A stretch of DNA of 44,187 nucleotides, taken from Roseofilum casamattae BLCC-M143 (lineage in GTDB: Bacteria; Cyanobacteriota; Cyanobacteriia; Cyanobacteriales; Desertifilaceae). Each line of letters begins with the position of its first letter. Position 1 is the stretch's first letter. The stretch spans positions 1-44,187 of the forward strand of contig NZ_JAQOSQ010000029.1 of the NCBI RefSeq assembly GCF_030068455.1, written 5' to 3'. Below, in pieces: positions 1 to 8,070 of this stretch. Made by a program: the position numbers and the translations under genes. The notes under the pieces were generated by a model. That model had not been told where the DNA came from and did not search any database. It worked only from the letters and a program-made list of their open reading frames with translations.

Positions 1-289
1 TACTATACTGTGATTTGTTCTCCTGAAGACGAACTTGACATCGGAGTTTCTCATTGATTTGAGTCCAGACTCTTTTCTTCTGCCATTGTCGATAGTATTT
101 ATACACGGTTGAATAGGGAGGAAATTCTTTCGGAAGATATGCCCACTGACAGCCTGTTTTCAGATGATAGAAAATCCCATCACAGATAGCCCTCATATCA
201 GTAGTTCGGGGTCTTCCACCGGTTTTGGCATCGGGAATGAGAGGACGAATAATTTCCCACTGTTGGTCAGTTAAGTTACTGGGGTACAT
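1..289 (-). CDS. IS5-type transposase, N-terminal part (cut by window edge)
   Basis: This is the first 96 codons of an insertion-sequence transposase whose remainder lies left of the window. It reads from ATG at 289 without a frameshift and begins MYPSNLTDQQWEIIRPLIP. It contains the helix-turn-helix-like DUF4096 pattern of IS5-group transposases: GGRPRTTDMRAICDGIFYHL, then GCQWAYLPKEFPPYSTVYKY. In that group the region binds the terminal inverted repeat, and the DDE catalytic domain follows. Downstream of position 300 I see no gene until XisI at 523, so the element's end probably falls within about 300-345, but I could not identify its inverted repeat. It may be intact beyond the edge. Confidence 0.88.
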   Translation of the reverse strand, partial: MYPSNLTDQQWEIIRPLIPDAKTGGRPRTTDMRAICDGIFYHLKTGCQWAYLPKEFPPYSTVYKYYRQWQKKRVWTQINEKLRCQVRLQENKSQYS

Positions 290-522
290 TATTTTATTTT
301 ATACGGAACATCGGAAATATCGGAAACATCGCACTACCACTTTACCGATCGCTCTTCTCTTCGGGTTTTTCCTTTATTCTTTCTTTATAAATAGGCTCTT
401 AGAACTGAGATCTTGATGAACTGGTGATTCGGGAACAGTCTATTCTCTAAAGACTGGCGATGAAGGCTGAATGCTTCTGTAAATTGAGTAGTATGGACTG
501 CCTCGTAAACATAAATCTCACT

Positions 523-864
523 ATGGAATCCCGATATCGCTACCTAAATATCCTCGAAACCATCATCCGCGATTACTACAACTGGGTGAATGATGCCAAT
601 AATGATACTGACGAATATTGTTTGATTATTGACCGGGAGCGAGGTTATTTTCTGTTGCATAGTATTAGTTGGGAAGGCGATCGCCGTTACGACCGCACGA
701 TGATTTTTGTTCGTCTGAAAAACGATAAAATCTGGATTGAAACCGACGAAACCAAGCGTGGAATCACCCCCGATCTATTGCAAGCGGGAATTCCCAACAC
801 TGAGATTGTTCTCGGCTTCCTGCCCCCCTCCAAACGTCCCCTATCTGACTTTGCACTTTGTTAA
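523..864 (+). CDS. xisI: XisI family protein (orphan, no XisH beside it)
   Basis: This 113-residue protein matches the XisI family, named after the Anabaena fdxN-element excision controlling factor. Family-like segments are the start ESRYRYLNILETIIRDYY, the middle DRERGYFLLHSISWEGDRR, KIWIETDETKRGITPDLLQAG and the close EIVLGFLPPSKRPLSDFA. I start it at the ATG at 523, because the family begins just before the YxxI helix; an upstream in-frame ATG at 460 would add 21 unusual residues. XisI normally lies directly downstream of XisH, an endonuclease-fold partner, but no xisH is present here and the gene is flanked by IS fragments on both sides. It is probably a stranded half of a XisH-XisI pair. 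Its present role is unknown. Confidence 0.88.
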   Translation: MESRYRYLNILETIIRDYYNWVNDANNDTDEYCLIIDRERGYFLLHSISWEGDRRYDRTMIFVRLKNDKIWIETDETKRGITPDLLQAGIPNTEIVLGFLPPSKRPLSDFALC

Positions 865-1000
865 TGAGGCTATTACGATTTTGAGCGAAAGAGCGAAGAA
901 AGGATTTAAGCTGTGACCACCAAAGCTCAATGGGATTAAAATCAGGAGAGTAGGGAGATAGATACTGCGAGCATCCCGTAATGGAGCCGGATGAATCGGG
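836..1000 (-). pseudogene. IS630-type transposase C-terminal remnant
   Basis: On the minus strand, one frame between about 1000 and 836 reads QYLSPYSPDFNPIELWWSQL followed by KSFLRSFAQN. This is the signature C-terminal block of IS630/Tc1-type transposases, in which the last catalytic acidic residue lies in the Y-PYSPDxNPIE motif. The upstream transposase domains are absent, so this is a fossil. It overlaps the last codons of xisI and ends close to the operator in front of thrS, so the thrS upstream region was probably remodelled by this insertion. Confidence 0.65.
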
Positions 1001-1023
1001 AATATTTAAGGTAGGATTGAGAA

Positions 1024-1038
1024 TGATAATCATTATTA
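1024..1038. promoter_or_regulatory. Zur/Fur-type operator upstream of thrS
   Basis: The sequence TGATAAT-C-ATTATTA is a 7-1-7 inverted repeat with one mismatch to TGATAAT-N-ATTATCA, the form described for cyanobacterial Zur. It also matches the general Fur box. It lies only 14 bases before the thrS ATG, so bound repressor would cover the start region. Related boxes precede folE and hemB in this window. Zur is preferred over Fur because of the identity of the three target genes; that part is inference. Confidence 0.72.
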
Positions 1039-1052
1039 AAAATTGAACGCAT

Positions 1053-2915
1053 ATGGTGAGTTCAACCCAGTCTCCCCAAAAAAACTTGCCCCCTCGGGAC
1101 GATCGACAGACCTTGCTGCGAATTCGGCATACCTGTGCCCATATCTTGGCAATGGCAGTGCAGACCTTATTCCCCGAAACCAAAGTTACGATCGGTCCCT
1201 GGACAGAGACTGGGTTCTACTACGATTTCGATCGCCCCACACCCTTCGTCCCTGAAGACTTAGAGAAAATTGAAGCAGAAATGCGGCGGATCGTTCGTGC
1301 CAACCTGCCCGTCATCCGAGAAGTCGTAGATCGGGAAGACATTCGGGCGGAAATTGCCACGCTCCAAGAACCCTACAAGCAAGAAATTCTGGACGGTATT
1401 CCCGGCGACGAACCCATTACTCGCTACTTCATCGGCTCCCCTGATGCTGGGTTTACCTCCCATCCAGAGGTCGAACCCTCCTTGATTCATCCCGTTGCCG
1501 TGCCCCCGACAGAGGTATGGTGGGATCTTTGTGCCGGACCTCATCTCAACTTTACCGGAGAGATTGACCCCGATGCCTTTGCTCTGGAAAGCGTAGCGGG
1601 AGCCTACTGGCGCGGGGACGAGACCAAGTCCCAGTTGCAGCGCATCTATGGTACGGCCTGGGAAACCCCCGATCGACTGCAAGCCTATCTACAGCAGAAA
1701 GAAGAAGCCAAGCGCCGCGATCATCGGAAGCTGGGGCAAGCGTTGGATTTGTTCAGCATTCAAGAAGATGCTGGAGGTGGGTTGGTGCTCTGGCATCCGA
1801 AGGGCGCGCGGATGCGGTTGGCGATCGAGGATTACTGGCGTTCGGCCCATCTGGCAGCAGGTTACGATCTGTTGTATACCCCCCATGTGGCGAATTTGGA
1901 CTTGTGGAAGACTTCGGGGCATGTGGATTTCTACCGGGAGAATATGTTCGATCCCATTGAAGTTGAGGCGCAACAGTATCAGCTCAAACCCATGAATTGC
2001 CCGTTCCACGTGTTGACCTATCAAAACACATTGCATTCCTATCGCGAGCTGCCGCTCCGCTGGGCCGAGTTGGGAACGGTGTATCGTTACGAGCGATCGG
2101 GGGTATTACACGGACTGATGCGGGTGCGGGGCTTTACCCAAGATGACGCTCACATCTTTTGTCTCCCAGAACAGGTGGCGCAGGAAATTTTGGGAGTGCT
2201 CAATCTGACGGAGAAAATTTTGTCGGACTTTGGGTTTCCCGAGTATGAGGTCAATCTTTCGACTCGTCCGGCCAAGTCGGTGGGAGCGGATGATATTTGG
2301 GAACTGGCCACCGATGCTTTAGTGGAAGCTTTGAATACTAAGGGTTGGGAGTATGTGACTGATGAAGGTGGGGGCGCATTTTACGGTCCCAAAATCGATA
2401 TCAAAATTAAGGATGCGATCGGGCGGCTCTGGCAATGTTCGACCATTCAGGTGGATTTCAACCTGCCGGAACGCTTTGATATGAACTATGTGGCGGCAGA
2501 TGGCTCGCGCCAGCGTCCGATTATGATTCATCGGGCTATTTTTGGATCTTTGGAGCGCTTTTTTGGCATTTTGGTGGAGAACTATGCGGGTGATTTTCCC
2601 CTGTGGTTAGCCCCCGTCCAAGTACGCTTGCTGGCAGTCAGCGATGCCCAGCGTCCCTATGCTGAGGACACTGCTCGAAAACTCCAAGAGCATGGCTTTC
2701 GGGTAGAGATCGATGGGAGTGGCGATCGCCTCGGCAAGCAAATTCGCACGGCTGAGTTGGAGAAGATCCCGGTGGTTGCGGTTGTGGGCAAGCGCGAGGT
2801 CAATTCCGAGACCTTAAGCATTCGTACCCGTCTGAACGGCGATCTGGGGGCGCTAACGGTGTCTGAGGTCGTCGAGAAATTGCAAGGGGCGATCGCTCAA
2901 AAGTCTGCCTGTTAG
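1053..2915 (+). CDS. thrS: Threonyl-tRNA synthetase lacking the TGS domain
   Basis: This class II enzyme charges tRNA-Thr with threonine. It has 620 residues. The first domain is the N2 editing domain, with HTCAH (H26, H30) and DLCAGPH (C160, H164), so all four canonical editing residues are present. The catalytic core follows, with zinc ligands C316 (KPMNCPFH), H367 (DDAHIF) and H493 (MIHRAIFGS). The C-terminal part (about 515-610) is the anticodon-binding domain. About 60 N-terminal residues forming the TGS domain of E. coli ThrRS are missing. No Shine-Dalgarno sequence is visible before the ATG at 1053, which sits right after a Zur-like box. In Anabaena a second ThrRS (T2) is induced by zinc shortage through Zur. 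This gene is a candidate for that paralogue, but a housekeeping copy elsewhere cannot be seen from here. Confidence 0.96.
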   Translation: MVSSTQSPQKNLPPRDDRQTLLRIRHTCAHILAMAVQTLFPETKVTIGPWTETGFYYDFDRPTPFVPEDLEKIEAEMRRIVRANLPVIREVVDREDIRAEIATLQEPYKQEILDGIPGDEPITRYFIGSPDAGFTSHPEVEPSLIHPVAVPPTEVWWDLCAGPHLNFTGEIDPDAFALESVAGAYWRGDETKSQLQRIYGTAWETPDRLQAYLQQKEEAKRRDHRKLGQALDLFSIQEDAGGGLVLWHPKGARMRLAIEDYWRSAHLAAGYDLLYTPHVANLDLWKTSGHVDFYRENMFDPIEVEAQQYQLKPMNCPFHVLTYQNTLHSYRELPLRWAELGTVYRYERSGVLHGLMRVRGFTQDDAHIFCLPEQVAQEILGVLNLTEKILSDFGFPEYEVNLSTRPAKSVGADDIWELATDALVEALNTKGWEYVTDEGGGAFYGPKIDIKIKDAIGRLWQCSTIQVDFNLPERFDMNYVAADGSRQRPIMIHRAIFGSLERFFGILVENYAGDFPLWLAPVQVRLLAVSDAQRPYAEDTARKLQEHGFRVEIDGSGDRLGKQIRTAELEKIPVVAVVGKREVNSETLSIRTRLNGDLGALTVSEVVEKLQGAIAQKSAC

Positions 2916-3173
2916 GCGCCATCCTCCTCCAGAAGCAGCGCTATCCGTTATTTTGACCTCGATTCACAAAGACAGACTGTTGCTCTTTGCCGAACCAGAT
3001 CCCCTAAACGAGCGTTTACTTCTGATGTGCTTGAAATATGGAGTCTTCTGATGCTCCAAGCCTTAAAAGCAGTTACCGTAGTGGTACATTTATTCTTCAA
3101 ACAGACAGACGGTAGCTAACTCAGCTAAGTTAACGGTTTGTTGTGATGCACGGTAATTGTAAGGAGGTCATTT

Positions 3174-3755
3174 ATGTTTGCTGCAATTGAATTAAAAACC
3201 GATCGCAAGATCTGGACAGATGAAGAATTTATGTCCCTGCCCCAAGAAGGTCATCGCTATGAAATTGTGAATGGAGAGTTAGTCGATATGGGAAATTCAG
3301 GCGCATTACATGGCAATCTTGCCATTATCCTCAGTTCTGCTCTCTTTGCTATTGTCAATGCCCAAAAACTAGGAGCTTTGTTTGACTCCAGCACTGCCTT
3401 CAAAATGAAAAACGGCAATAAGCGATCGCCCGATATTTCCTTCTTTGCCAAAGAGCGTTTGCAAGGTATGACTGAATTGCCAACTGGCTTTCTAGAAGGC
3501 GCACCCGATCTTGCAGTAGAAATTTTATCCCCCGGCAATACAGTAGAGGAAACAGAAGCGAAAATTACTGAGTATTTTGACAATGGTGCCCGCTTAGTTT
3601 GGGTAATTAGCCCAACACAGCACTATGTACTGGTCTATCGCTCTGCCCAAGAACCCGATCGCCTACTCAAAACAATCGATGCTCTCGATGGAGAAGAGGT
3701 GATTCCCGGATTCACCTTACCCGTGGCCGATCTATTTCAACAACTCTCGTTCTAA
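3174..3755 (+). CDS. Uma2 family protein (DUF820, restriction-endonuclease fold)
   Basis: The 193-residue protein fits the Uma2 family, which is greatly expanded in cyanobacteria and has a PD-(D/E)XK-like nuclease fold. Visible family landmarks are the N-terminal WTDEEFMSLPQEGHRYEIVNGEL, the central RSPDISFFAKERL, and DLAVEILSPGNTVEETEAKI, with its conserved E and K positions, ending in the usual GEEVIPGFTLPVADLFQ. A strong ribosome binding site (AAGGAGGT) stands a few bases before the ATG. The 258 bases between thrS and this gene hold nothing I recognise. It converges on the peroxiredoxin-like gene. The biological role of Uma2 proteins is unknown. Confidence 0.9.
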   Translation: MFAAIELKTDRKIWTDEEFMSLPQEGHRYEIVNGELVDMGNSGALHGNLAIILSSALFAIVNAQKLGALFDSSTAFKMKNGNKRSPDISFFAKERLQGMTELPTGFLEGAPDLAVEILSPGNTVEETEAKITEYFDNGARLVWVISPTQHYVLVYRSAQEPDRLLKTIDALDGEEVIPGFTLPVADLFQQLSF

Positions 3756-3802
3756 CTTAAAGTGCGGCAGAGCTTGCCTTGCTGTTACACGCTTTCAACA
3801 AC

Positions 3803-3841
3803 TAATACCAATTATTAATTGTTAATTATTAATTGATATTG
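3803..3841. repeat. AT-rich TTAATT-type simple repeat between convergent genes
   Basis: This short tract of repeated AATTATTAATTG and TTAATTATTAAT units lies between the Uma2 stop and the stop of the convergent peroxiredoxin-like gene. It can fold on either strand and might end transcription from both sides. Such tracts are common between cyanobacterial genes. The function is a guess. Confidence 0.35.
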
Positions 3842-4610
3842 AATCTAGGGAGAGAAAAGACAGAGGACGACTCATATTTTCCGCAAAACCGAGAATTCCC
3901 CGATCGCGATGTTCGTAGAGCAAATTTCCTCCACCGTCAAACAAGAAAGTGCCACCTCGTTGGGTCATATATGCAGCATCGGGGACATAAGTTTTCCAGT
4001 TTCCCAGCACTTCGCTCATGTTCCGCAGTCGCAAGGTTGCCAGTTCAAAGGGACGCTGAAACCCAGTCCCTCCTGCTAGGTTGAAAAACGAACCTTTAAG
4101 AGCGGGTAATGGTGTCGCCTTAATTGTTTCTCGATCGTCAATTAATTGGGGAGCTTGCCGATCGCCTCGATAACCGCGAAACACTTCTGCTAAAGTCCCC
4201 GGACTGGCTATCCCGGCACACATTAACATTAAGTTGATCCAAGCATTTTGTCCTGGAGATAAACCGGGGAATTTTAACGATAATCCTGGATAAAGTTCTA
4301 ATTTTTGGTGCAGTTCTGCTGTGGGATCGACAAATAGCCATTCTGAGGGAAATCCGGTGTAGTCGCAAAATTTTAATCCCGAATCGCGATCGCCAATTCC
4401 CACTGCCCGAATCGTAATCCCCAGCGATTGCAGTGTTTCTGCTTCTCGTTGCAACCACCAAGCATATTCGAGACTATCGAAATCCCCCAATTGCGACCAG
4501 ACTAAGATGAGAAGGCGATCGGCTCCTGCACAATTACTGAGAATTGGGATAGTGGCGCGATCGCTCGCTCTTTGGCATTGAGTTTCTTGGAAAATAGTGT
4601 AAGGATTCAT
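3822..4610 (-). CDS. Peroxiredoxin-like (AhpC/TSA-related) protein
   Basis: This 262-residue protein resembles the peroxiredoxin-like family with a thioredoxin fold found in cyanobacteria and plastids. The fold is suggested by the beta strand LLILVWSQLGDFDSLEYAWWL, the pattern LGITIRAVGIGDRDSGLKFCDYTGFPSEWLFVDP, and the C-terminal GGTFLFDGGGNLLYEHRDRGILG. The usual peroxidatic Cys after the first strand is not in its normal place: the corresponding segment reads WSQLGDFDS, and the nearby C27 precedes the strand. A peroxidase function is therefore uncertain, as in other members of this subfamily. The gene starts at ATG 4610 and reads away from the MerR-type regulator region. Confidence 0.8.
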   Translation of the reverse strand: MNPYTIFQETQCQRASDRATIPILSNCAGADRLLILVWSQLGDFDSLEYAWWLQREAETLQSLGITIRAVGIGDRDSGLKFCDYTGFPSEWLFVDPTAELHQKLELYPGLSLKFPGLSPGQNAWINLMLMCAGIASPGTLAEVFRGYRGDRQAPQLIDDRETIKATPLPALKGSFFNLAGGTGFQRPFELATLRLRNMSEVLGNWKTYVPDAAYMTQRGGTFLFDGGGNLLYEHRDRGILGFAENMSRPLSFLSLDSISINN

Positions 4611-4655
4611 GGTGGAAGGGAAAAGCGATCGTCAGAATTTTACCGCGATCGCTGC

Positions 4656-4693
4656 TCTGGCGGGAACGAATAATTCTGGCGGGAACGAATAAT
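4656..4693. repeat. Tandem 19-bp direct repeat
   Basis: TCTGGCGGGAACGAATAAT occurs twice back to back (4656-4674 and 4675-4693) without mismatch. It lies between the peroxiredoxin-like start and the MerR-family stop. It looks like a recent slippage duplication and has no evident role. Confidence 0.85.
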
Positions 4694-4731
4694 ATAGCAG
4701 AGTGAAGTCAGCCATACCCGCATCTTTCTCC

Positions 4732-5901
4732 TCAGACACTGCTAAGCTGCTGCTTTAACTGCTGACAGTCTACTCCGCACTCTTGTAAAACGCGCATGGC
4801 CATACCACCACCCGTCTCGCCTTCTTGCAAAATGCCGAGCAGTAGATCTTGGGGATTTATCTGTTTGTGACCTTGCTGTTTTGCCTGTTCGGCAGTTAGC
4901 TCCAGCACCCGGTAAGCACGGGGCGTAAACGGAATTTCTGCTGGAATTTTTGTCGCAGGAACAGTACATTTAGCTAACCAGTTGCGGAAGAGGTTTTGCG
5001 CAATAATGAAGTCCACTCCGTGGTTTTTCAGAGCTTGTGCTGCTGAGGATGTTTCGATCGCTAGCAATCCTAAAAGTAGCCCTTCTGTACCGAACCAATT
5101 AAGATGTAGCTCCCGCATACTTTCCTGTCCTCGAGTCAACACTTCACGGGCTTCTGAGGTCAAGCGATCCAACGAAAACCCGACCATTTCTTCTCGAACT
5201 GACAGTAGCGCCACTGCCTTGAGAATATAGTCCAGCGTGGGGGCATCTAATGTACCCCAGCTCGCGGCTTCAGCTCCTTCTTTCTGATAGGTCTGGGCAA
5301 GGGCTTCATAGAGTTTTAGGTCACCACCGACAAATGACACGATACCATCACGCCAGTACCTGGCCAGTTGCTGTACCTCTGGAGAATTGAGGTCGCGACC
5401 TTGGGCAATCTGCGATCGCACCTGCTCCAGAAAATGGAGCCACTCGGTCTGCTCCTGATTCAATCGAGCTTCAAGCAAATCGTTTTGTTCTTGAGTCAAA
5501 TATTGTTGAGTCATGGTGAGGTTTTCCATTATCTGTAAGAGATCGTCAACCGCAACCGCTTGAGAGGTCTGGAGTTGTCGGGATAGGCTGCTGAGCTTGG
5601 CAAAGAGCAACTGCGACACAGCCATCTGCTCTTGGAGTTGCGCCAAATGCAGATCGATCGCATTAGGTAGAGAGAAGTCGGGATTCTCCAAACACTCGCG
5701 AACTTCCTTGAGTGCAAAACCCAACTGTCTCAACGACAGAATTTGCTGTAGCCGTGCAATGTCTGCTTCGCTATACAGTCGATACTCCGCCTCAGTGCGG
5801 TGCGAGGGCACCAGCAAGCCAATCTGGTCGTAGTACCTCAAGGTTCGGATAGATAGTCCGGTTTGTTTTGCCAACTCCCCGATTTGTAACAGCTTTGGCA
5901 T
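4732..5901 (-). CDS. MerR-family regulator with TipAS-like and Clp N-domain modules
   Basis: Residues 1-70 are a MerR winged-helix domain (LLQIGELAKQTGLSIRTLRYYDQIGLL), followed by a dimerisation coiled coil. Residues of about 140-225 resemble the TipAS/antibiotic-binding domain, with LNSPEVQQLARYWRDGIVSF and the WGTLDAPTLDYI tail. Residues 240-385 are two repeats of a ClpA/ClpC N-domain: LTSEAREVLTRGQESM...GTEGLLLGLLA and FTPRAYRVLELTAEQA...NPQDLLLGIL. I start at ATG 5901 because GAGG stands eight bases before it; a TTG at 5919 is the alternative. Upstream is a MerR-type promoter with a 19-bp spacer, so autoregulation is likely. The Clp N-domain normally binds adaptors or substrates of Clp protease, so the fusion could link proteolysis signals or a ligand to transcription. 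The ligand and targets are unknown. Confidence 0.88.
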   Translation of the reverse strand: MPKLLQIGELAKQTGLSIRTLRYYDQIGLLVPSHRTEAEYRLYSEADIARLQQILSLRQLGFALKEVRECLENPDFSLPNAIDLHLAQLQEQMAVSQLLFAKLSSLSRQLQTSQAVAVDDLLQIMENLTMTQQYLTQEQNDLLEARLNQEQTEWLHFLEQVRSQIAQGRDLNSPEVQQLARYWRDGIVSFVGGDLKLYEALAQTYQKEGAEAASWGTLDAPTLDYILKAVALLSVREEMVGFSLDRLTSEAREVLTRGQESMRELHLNWFGTEGLLLGLLAIETSSAAQALKNHGVDFIIAQNLFRNWLAKCTVPATKIPAEIPFTPRAYRVLELTAEQAKQQGHKQINPQDLLLGILQEGETGGGMAMRVLQECGVDCQQLKQQLSSV

Positions 5902-5948
5902 AAGTTGCCTCGAATCCAATTTCCCAGGAAATTACGGTTGATGACTGA

Positions 5949-5979
5949 ATCCTAAAGGATGACGTAACGTCAGACTCAA
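5949..5979 (-). promoter_or_regulatory. MerR-type promoter and operator of the regulator gene
   Basis: Reading on the minus strand, TTGAGT (5979-5974) and TAGGAT (5954-5949) are separated by exactly 19 bases. The spacer contains the perfect palindrome TGACGT-A-ACGTCA (5960-5972). A palindrome inside an overlong 19-bp spacer is the hallmark of promoters controlled by MerR-family activators. The predicted transcript would begin about 40 bases before the start codon at 5901. Confidence 0.7.
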
Positions 5980-6241
5980 GGGGCAAATGATAAAGATGGG
6001 TATCTCGATTAATTGAACTTTTTGGGATTTTTGACGGCCGATCCCGGTTATTACCACAGAGACTTTAACCGGCGAGGTGCTGACGCAGTCCTACATCAAT
6101 GAAGCGGCGTTGCTAAAAACCATATTGCCAATTTGCCTGCTGGTTGGCACGATAGATAAAGTTTGTGTAACCGGTAGATGATGCAAGGTATTTGTCTGAG
6201 CGATGAGTAAGCAAACAGGTCAGATTTAAGGAAGCGAGCAA

Positions 6242-6946
6242 ATGCAGTGGGCAATTTTGAGTGGAATTGAAGGGAATTTAGCTGCCTATGAGGCAGTGTT
6301 GCAGGATATTCGTCGGCAGCGCAGCCCGGTTACCGATCTCTACATTCTGGGAGATGCCATCGGGCTGAAGGGGGATAATGAGAAAACGATCGAGCGACTG
6401 CGATCGCCTCGCTCGGGAGAACTCGAACCCCAAGTCTGTATCGGTTGGTGGGAGGAGCAATGCTTTAATTTGCATGGCTTGAGTGGGTTGCCACATGCTC
6501 CAGAATTGATGGCACAATTTGGGGGTGATGGGGTCAAGCAACTGTGGGAGTCGGTATCGCGAGAGTCAGTGGGATGGTTGCGATCGTGCCACTTTGGTTT
6601 TCATGAATTGGACTGTCTGCTCATCCATGGCAGCACGGTGAGCTATGCCGACGAACTCACGCCAGAGACTCCAGCAATACGGTTGTGCGATCGCCTGATT
6701 CGTGCCGATGCGAATAATCTATTTTGCGGGCGATCGGGACTGACGTTTGAATGTTCGGTGACTCCCCAGGAACTGCGATCGACCGTTACGACCTTAGACG
6801 GCACGCAGGAGCCACAGCAACAGGGAAAAACCTCCCGCCGCGTCGTCGGCGTTGGTTCTGTGGGACGACTCCCCGGTCAAGCAACCTACGCCCAATATAA
6901 CCCTGGCAATGATGACGTAACCTTTAGCACTGTAACCTACGGATAA
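6242..6946 (+). CDS. Metallophosphoesterase-like protein with degenerate active site
   Basis: The 234-residue protein has the outline of a YfcE-type calcineurin-like phosphoesterase, but its metal ligands are replaced. The N-terminal D-x-H motif (usually SDIHGN) reads LSGIEGNLAAYEAVL. The GD motif survives in YILGDAIGL. The GNHD motif region reads VCIGWWEEQC. LLIHGS keeps one His, and the final GHTH motif reads CGRSGLTFE. It is therefore probably not a metal-dependent hydrolase and may act as a binding or structural protein. The start at 6242 has AAGGAAG upstream. The gene diverges from the MerR-type regulator but does not obviously share its operator. C-terminal residues 185-234 (GVGSVGRLPGQATYAQYNPG) match the usual beta-rich end of the family. 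Confidence 0.8.
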   Translation: MQWAILSGIEGNLAAYEAVLQDIRRQRSPVTDLYILGDAIGLKGDNEKTIERLRSPRSGELEPQVCIGWWEEQCFNLHGLSGLPHAPELMAQFGGDGVKQLWESVSRESVGWLRSCHFGFHELDCLLIHGSTVSYADELTPETPAIRLCDRLIRADANNLFCGRSGLTFECSVTPQELRSTVTTLDGTQEPQQQGKTSRRVVGVGSVGRLPGQATYAQYNPGNDDVTFSTVTYG

Positions 6947-7097
6947 GCTCTAATGGTTGGCTGTAGCGGAGCGCAAACTCAGGTTTCGGGAAGGCCGATC
7001 GTTTCGACTGCGCGCCCGCCTGCAAGAACTTGTTAAGCACAGGTGTAGAATTCAGAGTACCAATTGACTCAACATACTGACTCGCTCAAACTAAGTT

Positions 7098-7748
7098 TTA
7101 CCTTTGTTTGCGACGTAACGTTAATAAGCTCCCACCAAAAATGCCAAAAGCCAAGATAGACGATGGCTCGGGAACATTGGCTGAAACTCCAACTGCCTCT
7201 AGCCTTACATTATCAAAATAAGCATCTCCTGCTACCCCTTCAGAACCCCCAAAGTCCTCAAGCATAATACGAACGGCATTTGCAGTTGTAAATTCAAATG
7301 CATATGAATTCCAAGTCCCATCATCTGCAAGAACAGGATTTACCCCAGATGCTCCGGAAGTACCTGCTAGCCAAGTATGCGATCCTGGTAAGCCAAAACT
7401 ATATCCTGCAAAACCACCCAAATCGCCTGCAATACTTCCTGGCTGAGCTATGCCAAGATAATCAAAAGATAGACGGTAACTCCCCGAATCACTCAAAAGA
7501 GGTAGTGAACTGAATACGTCACCTCCTCCAGTGAGTGCAGTAAAATTCAAAACTTGATTTATAGGATTCAATGGATCTGTGATAATTTGACCGGAATGAG
7601 ATCCACCACTTTTCCCAACCCACTGTGACAAACCTGATTCAAAACTGTCGGAGAACAAAACTAGATCGGCAGCCTGGGCGGAGTGATATAAATTCAGCCC
7701 AATAAAACCAACACAAGTAATAGCAAAATACTGAAACGATCTAGCCAT
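7098..7748 (-). CDS. PEP-CTERM sorting-domain protein (secreted)
   Basis: The protein has 216 residues, with a signal peptide at 1-26 (hydrophobic core ITCVGFIGLNLYHSAQA, cut after AQA). The middle beta-sandwich-like region is rich in Gly, Ser and aromatic residues (FSDSFESGLSQWVG, YRLSFDYLGIAQPG, AYFDNVRLEAVGV), like carbohydrate-binding jelly-roll domains. The C-terminus is a classical PEP-CTERM anchor: VPEPSS, then the membrane segment ILAFGIFGGSLLTL, then basic RRKQR. Such proteins are exported and processed by the EpsH/exosortase system, usually in exopolysaccharide producers. Its partner in the envelope is unknown. It stands alone on this strand. Confidence 0.9.
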   Translation of the reverse strand: MARSFQYFAITCVGFIGLNLYHSAQAADLVLFSDSFESGLSQWVGKSGGSHSGQIITDPLNPINQVLNFTALTGGGDVFSSLPLLSDSGSYRLSFDYLGIAQPGSIAGDLGGFAGYSFGLPGSHTWLAGTSGASGVNPVLADDGTWNSYAFEFTTANAVRIMLEDFGGSEGVAGDAYFDNVRLEAVGVSANVPEPSSILAFGIFGGSLLTLRRKQR

Positions 7749-7904
7749 AATTAGCTATACCTCTGAAGAAAATACTGGTAACACTAGAGCTACTTAACAC
7801 ACCAAGATTCGCAAATGGGTATTTTTTTGCTACAAAGTGCTTATACAGTAGATTATCACTAGTTTCTTTTTTGTCAAGTCTAAGTGAGCGTATAATACAC
7901 AAAA

Positions 7905-8070
7905 TAACAATAGCCGATGCCCTGAGGAGTCCACAAGCAAATGGAATAAAACCGTCCTGCTCCTCGGGGGTAAGGGCATCCCAACGGTCTTGACGAACCC
8001 AGGCAGCATCTGGAGAGCGGTTTGCGCCATTGAGGAGTTCAAATCCTGTAGAAGAGTCAAAAGCTCGACC
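7905..8070 (-). pseudogene. Uma2 gene fragment
   Basis: On the minus strand this segment reads SFDSSTGFELLNGANRSPDA, then AWVRQDRWDALTPEEQDGFI. It is nearly the same as residues 84-122 of the intact Uma2 protein encoded just to its right (FDSSSGFELPNGANRSPDAS). No start and no C-terminal half remain, and similarity stops after GFIPF. It is a decayed partial copy. The surrounding stretch 7749-8165 holds no other gene that I can support. Confidence 0.8.

Noticed and set aside
764-1183. 139-codon minus-strand frame as a real gene
   Set aside because: Only its middle part (about 836-1000) resembles a transposase; the first part is the antisense of thrS and its operator.
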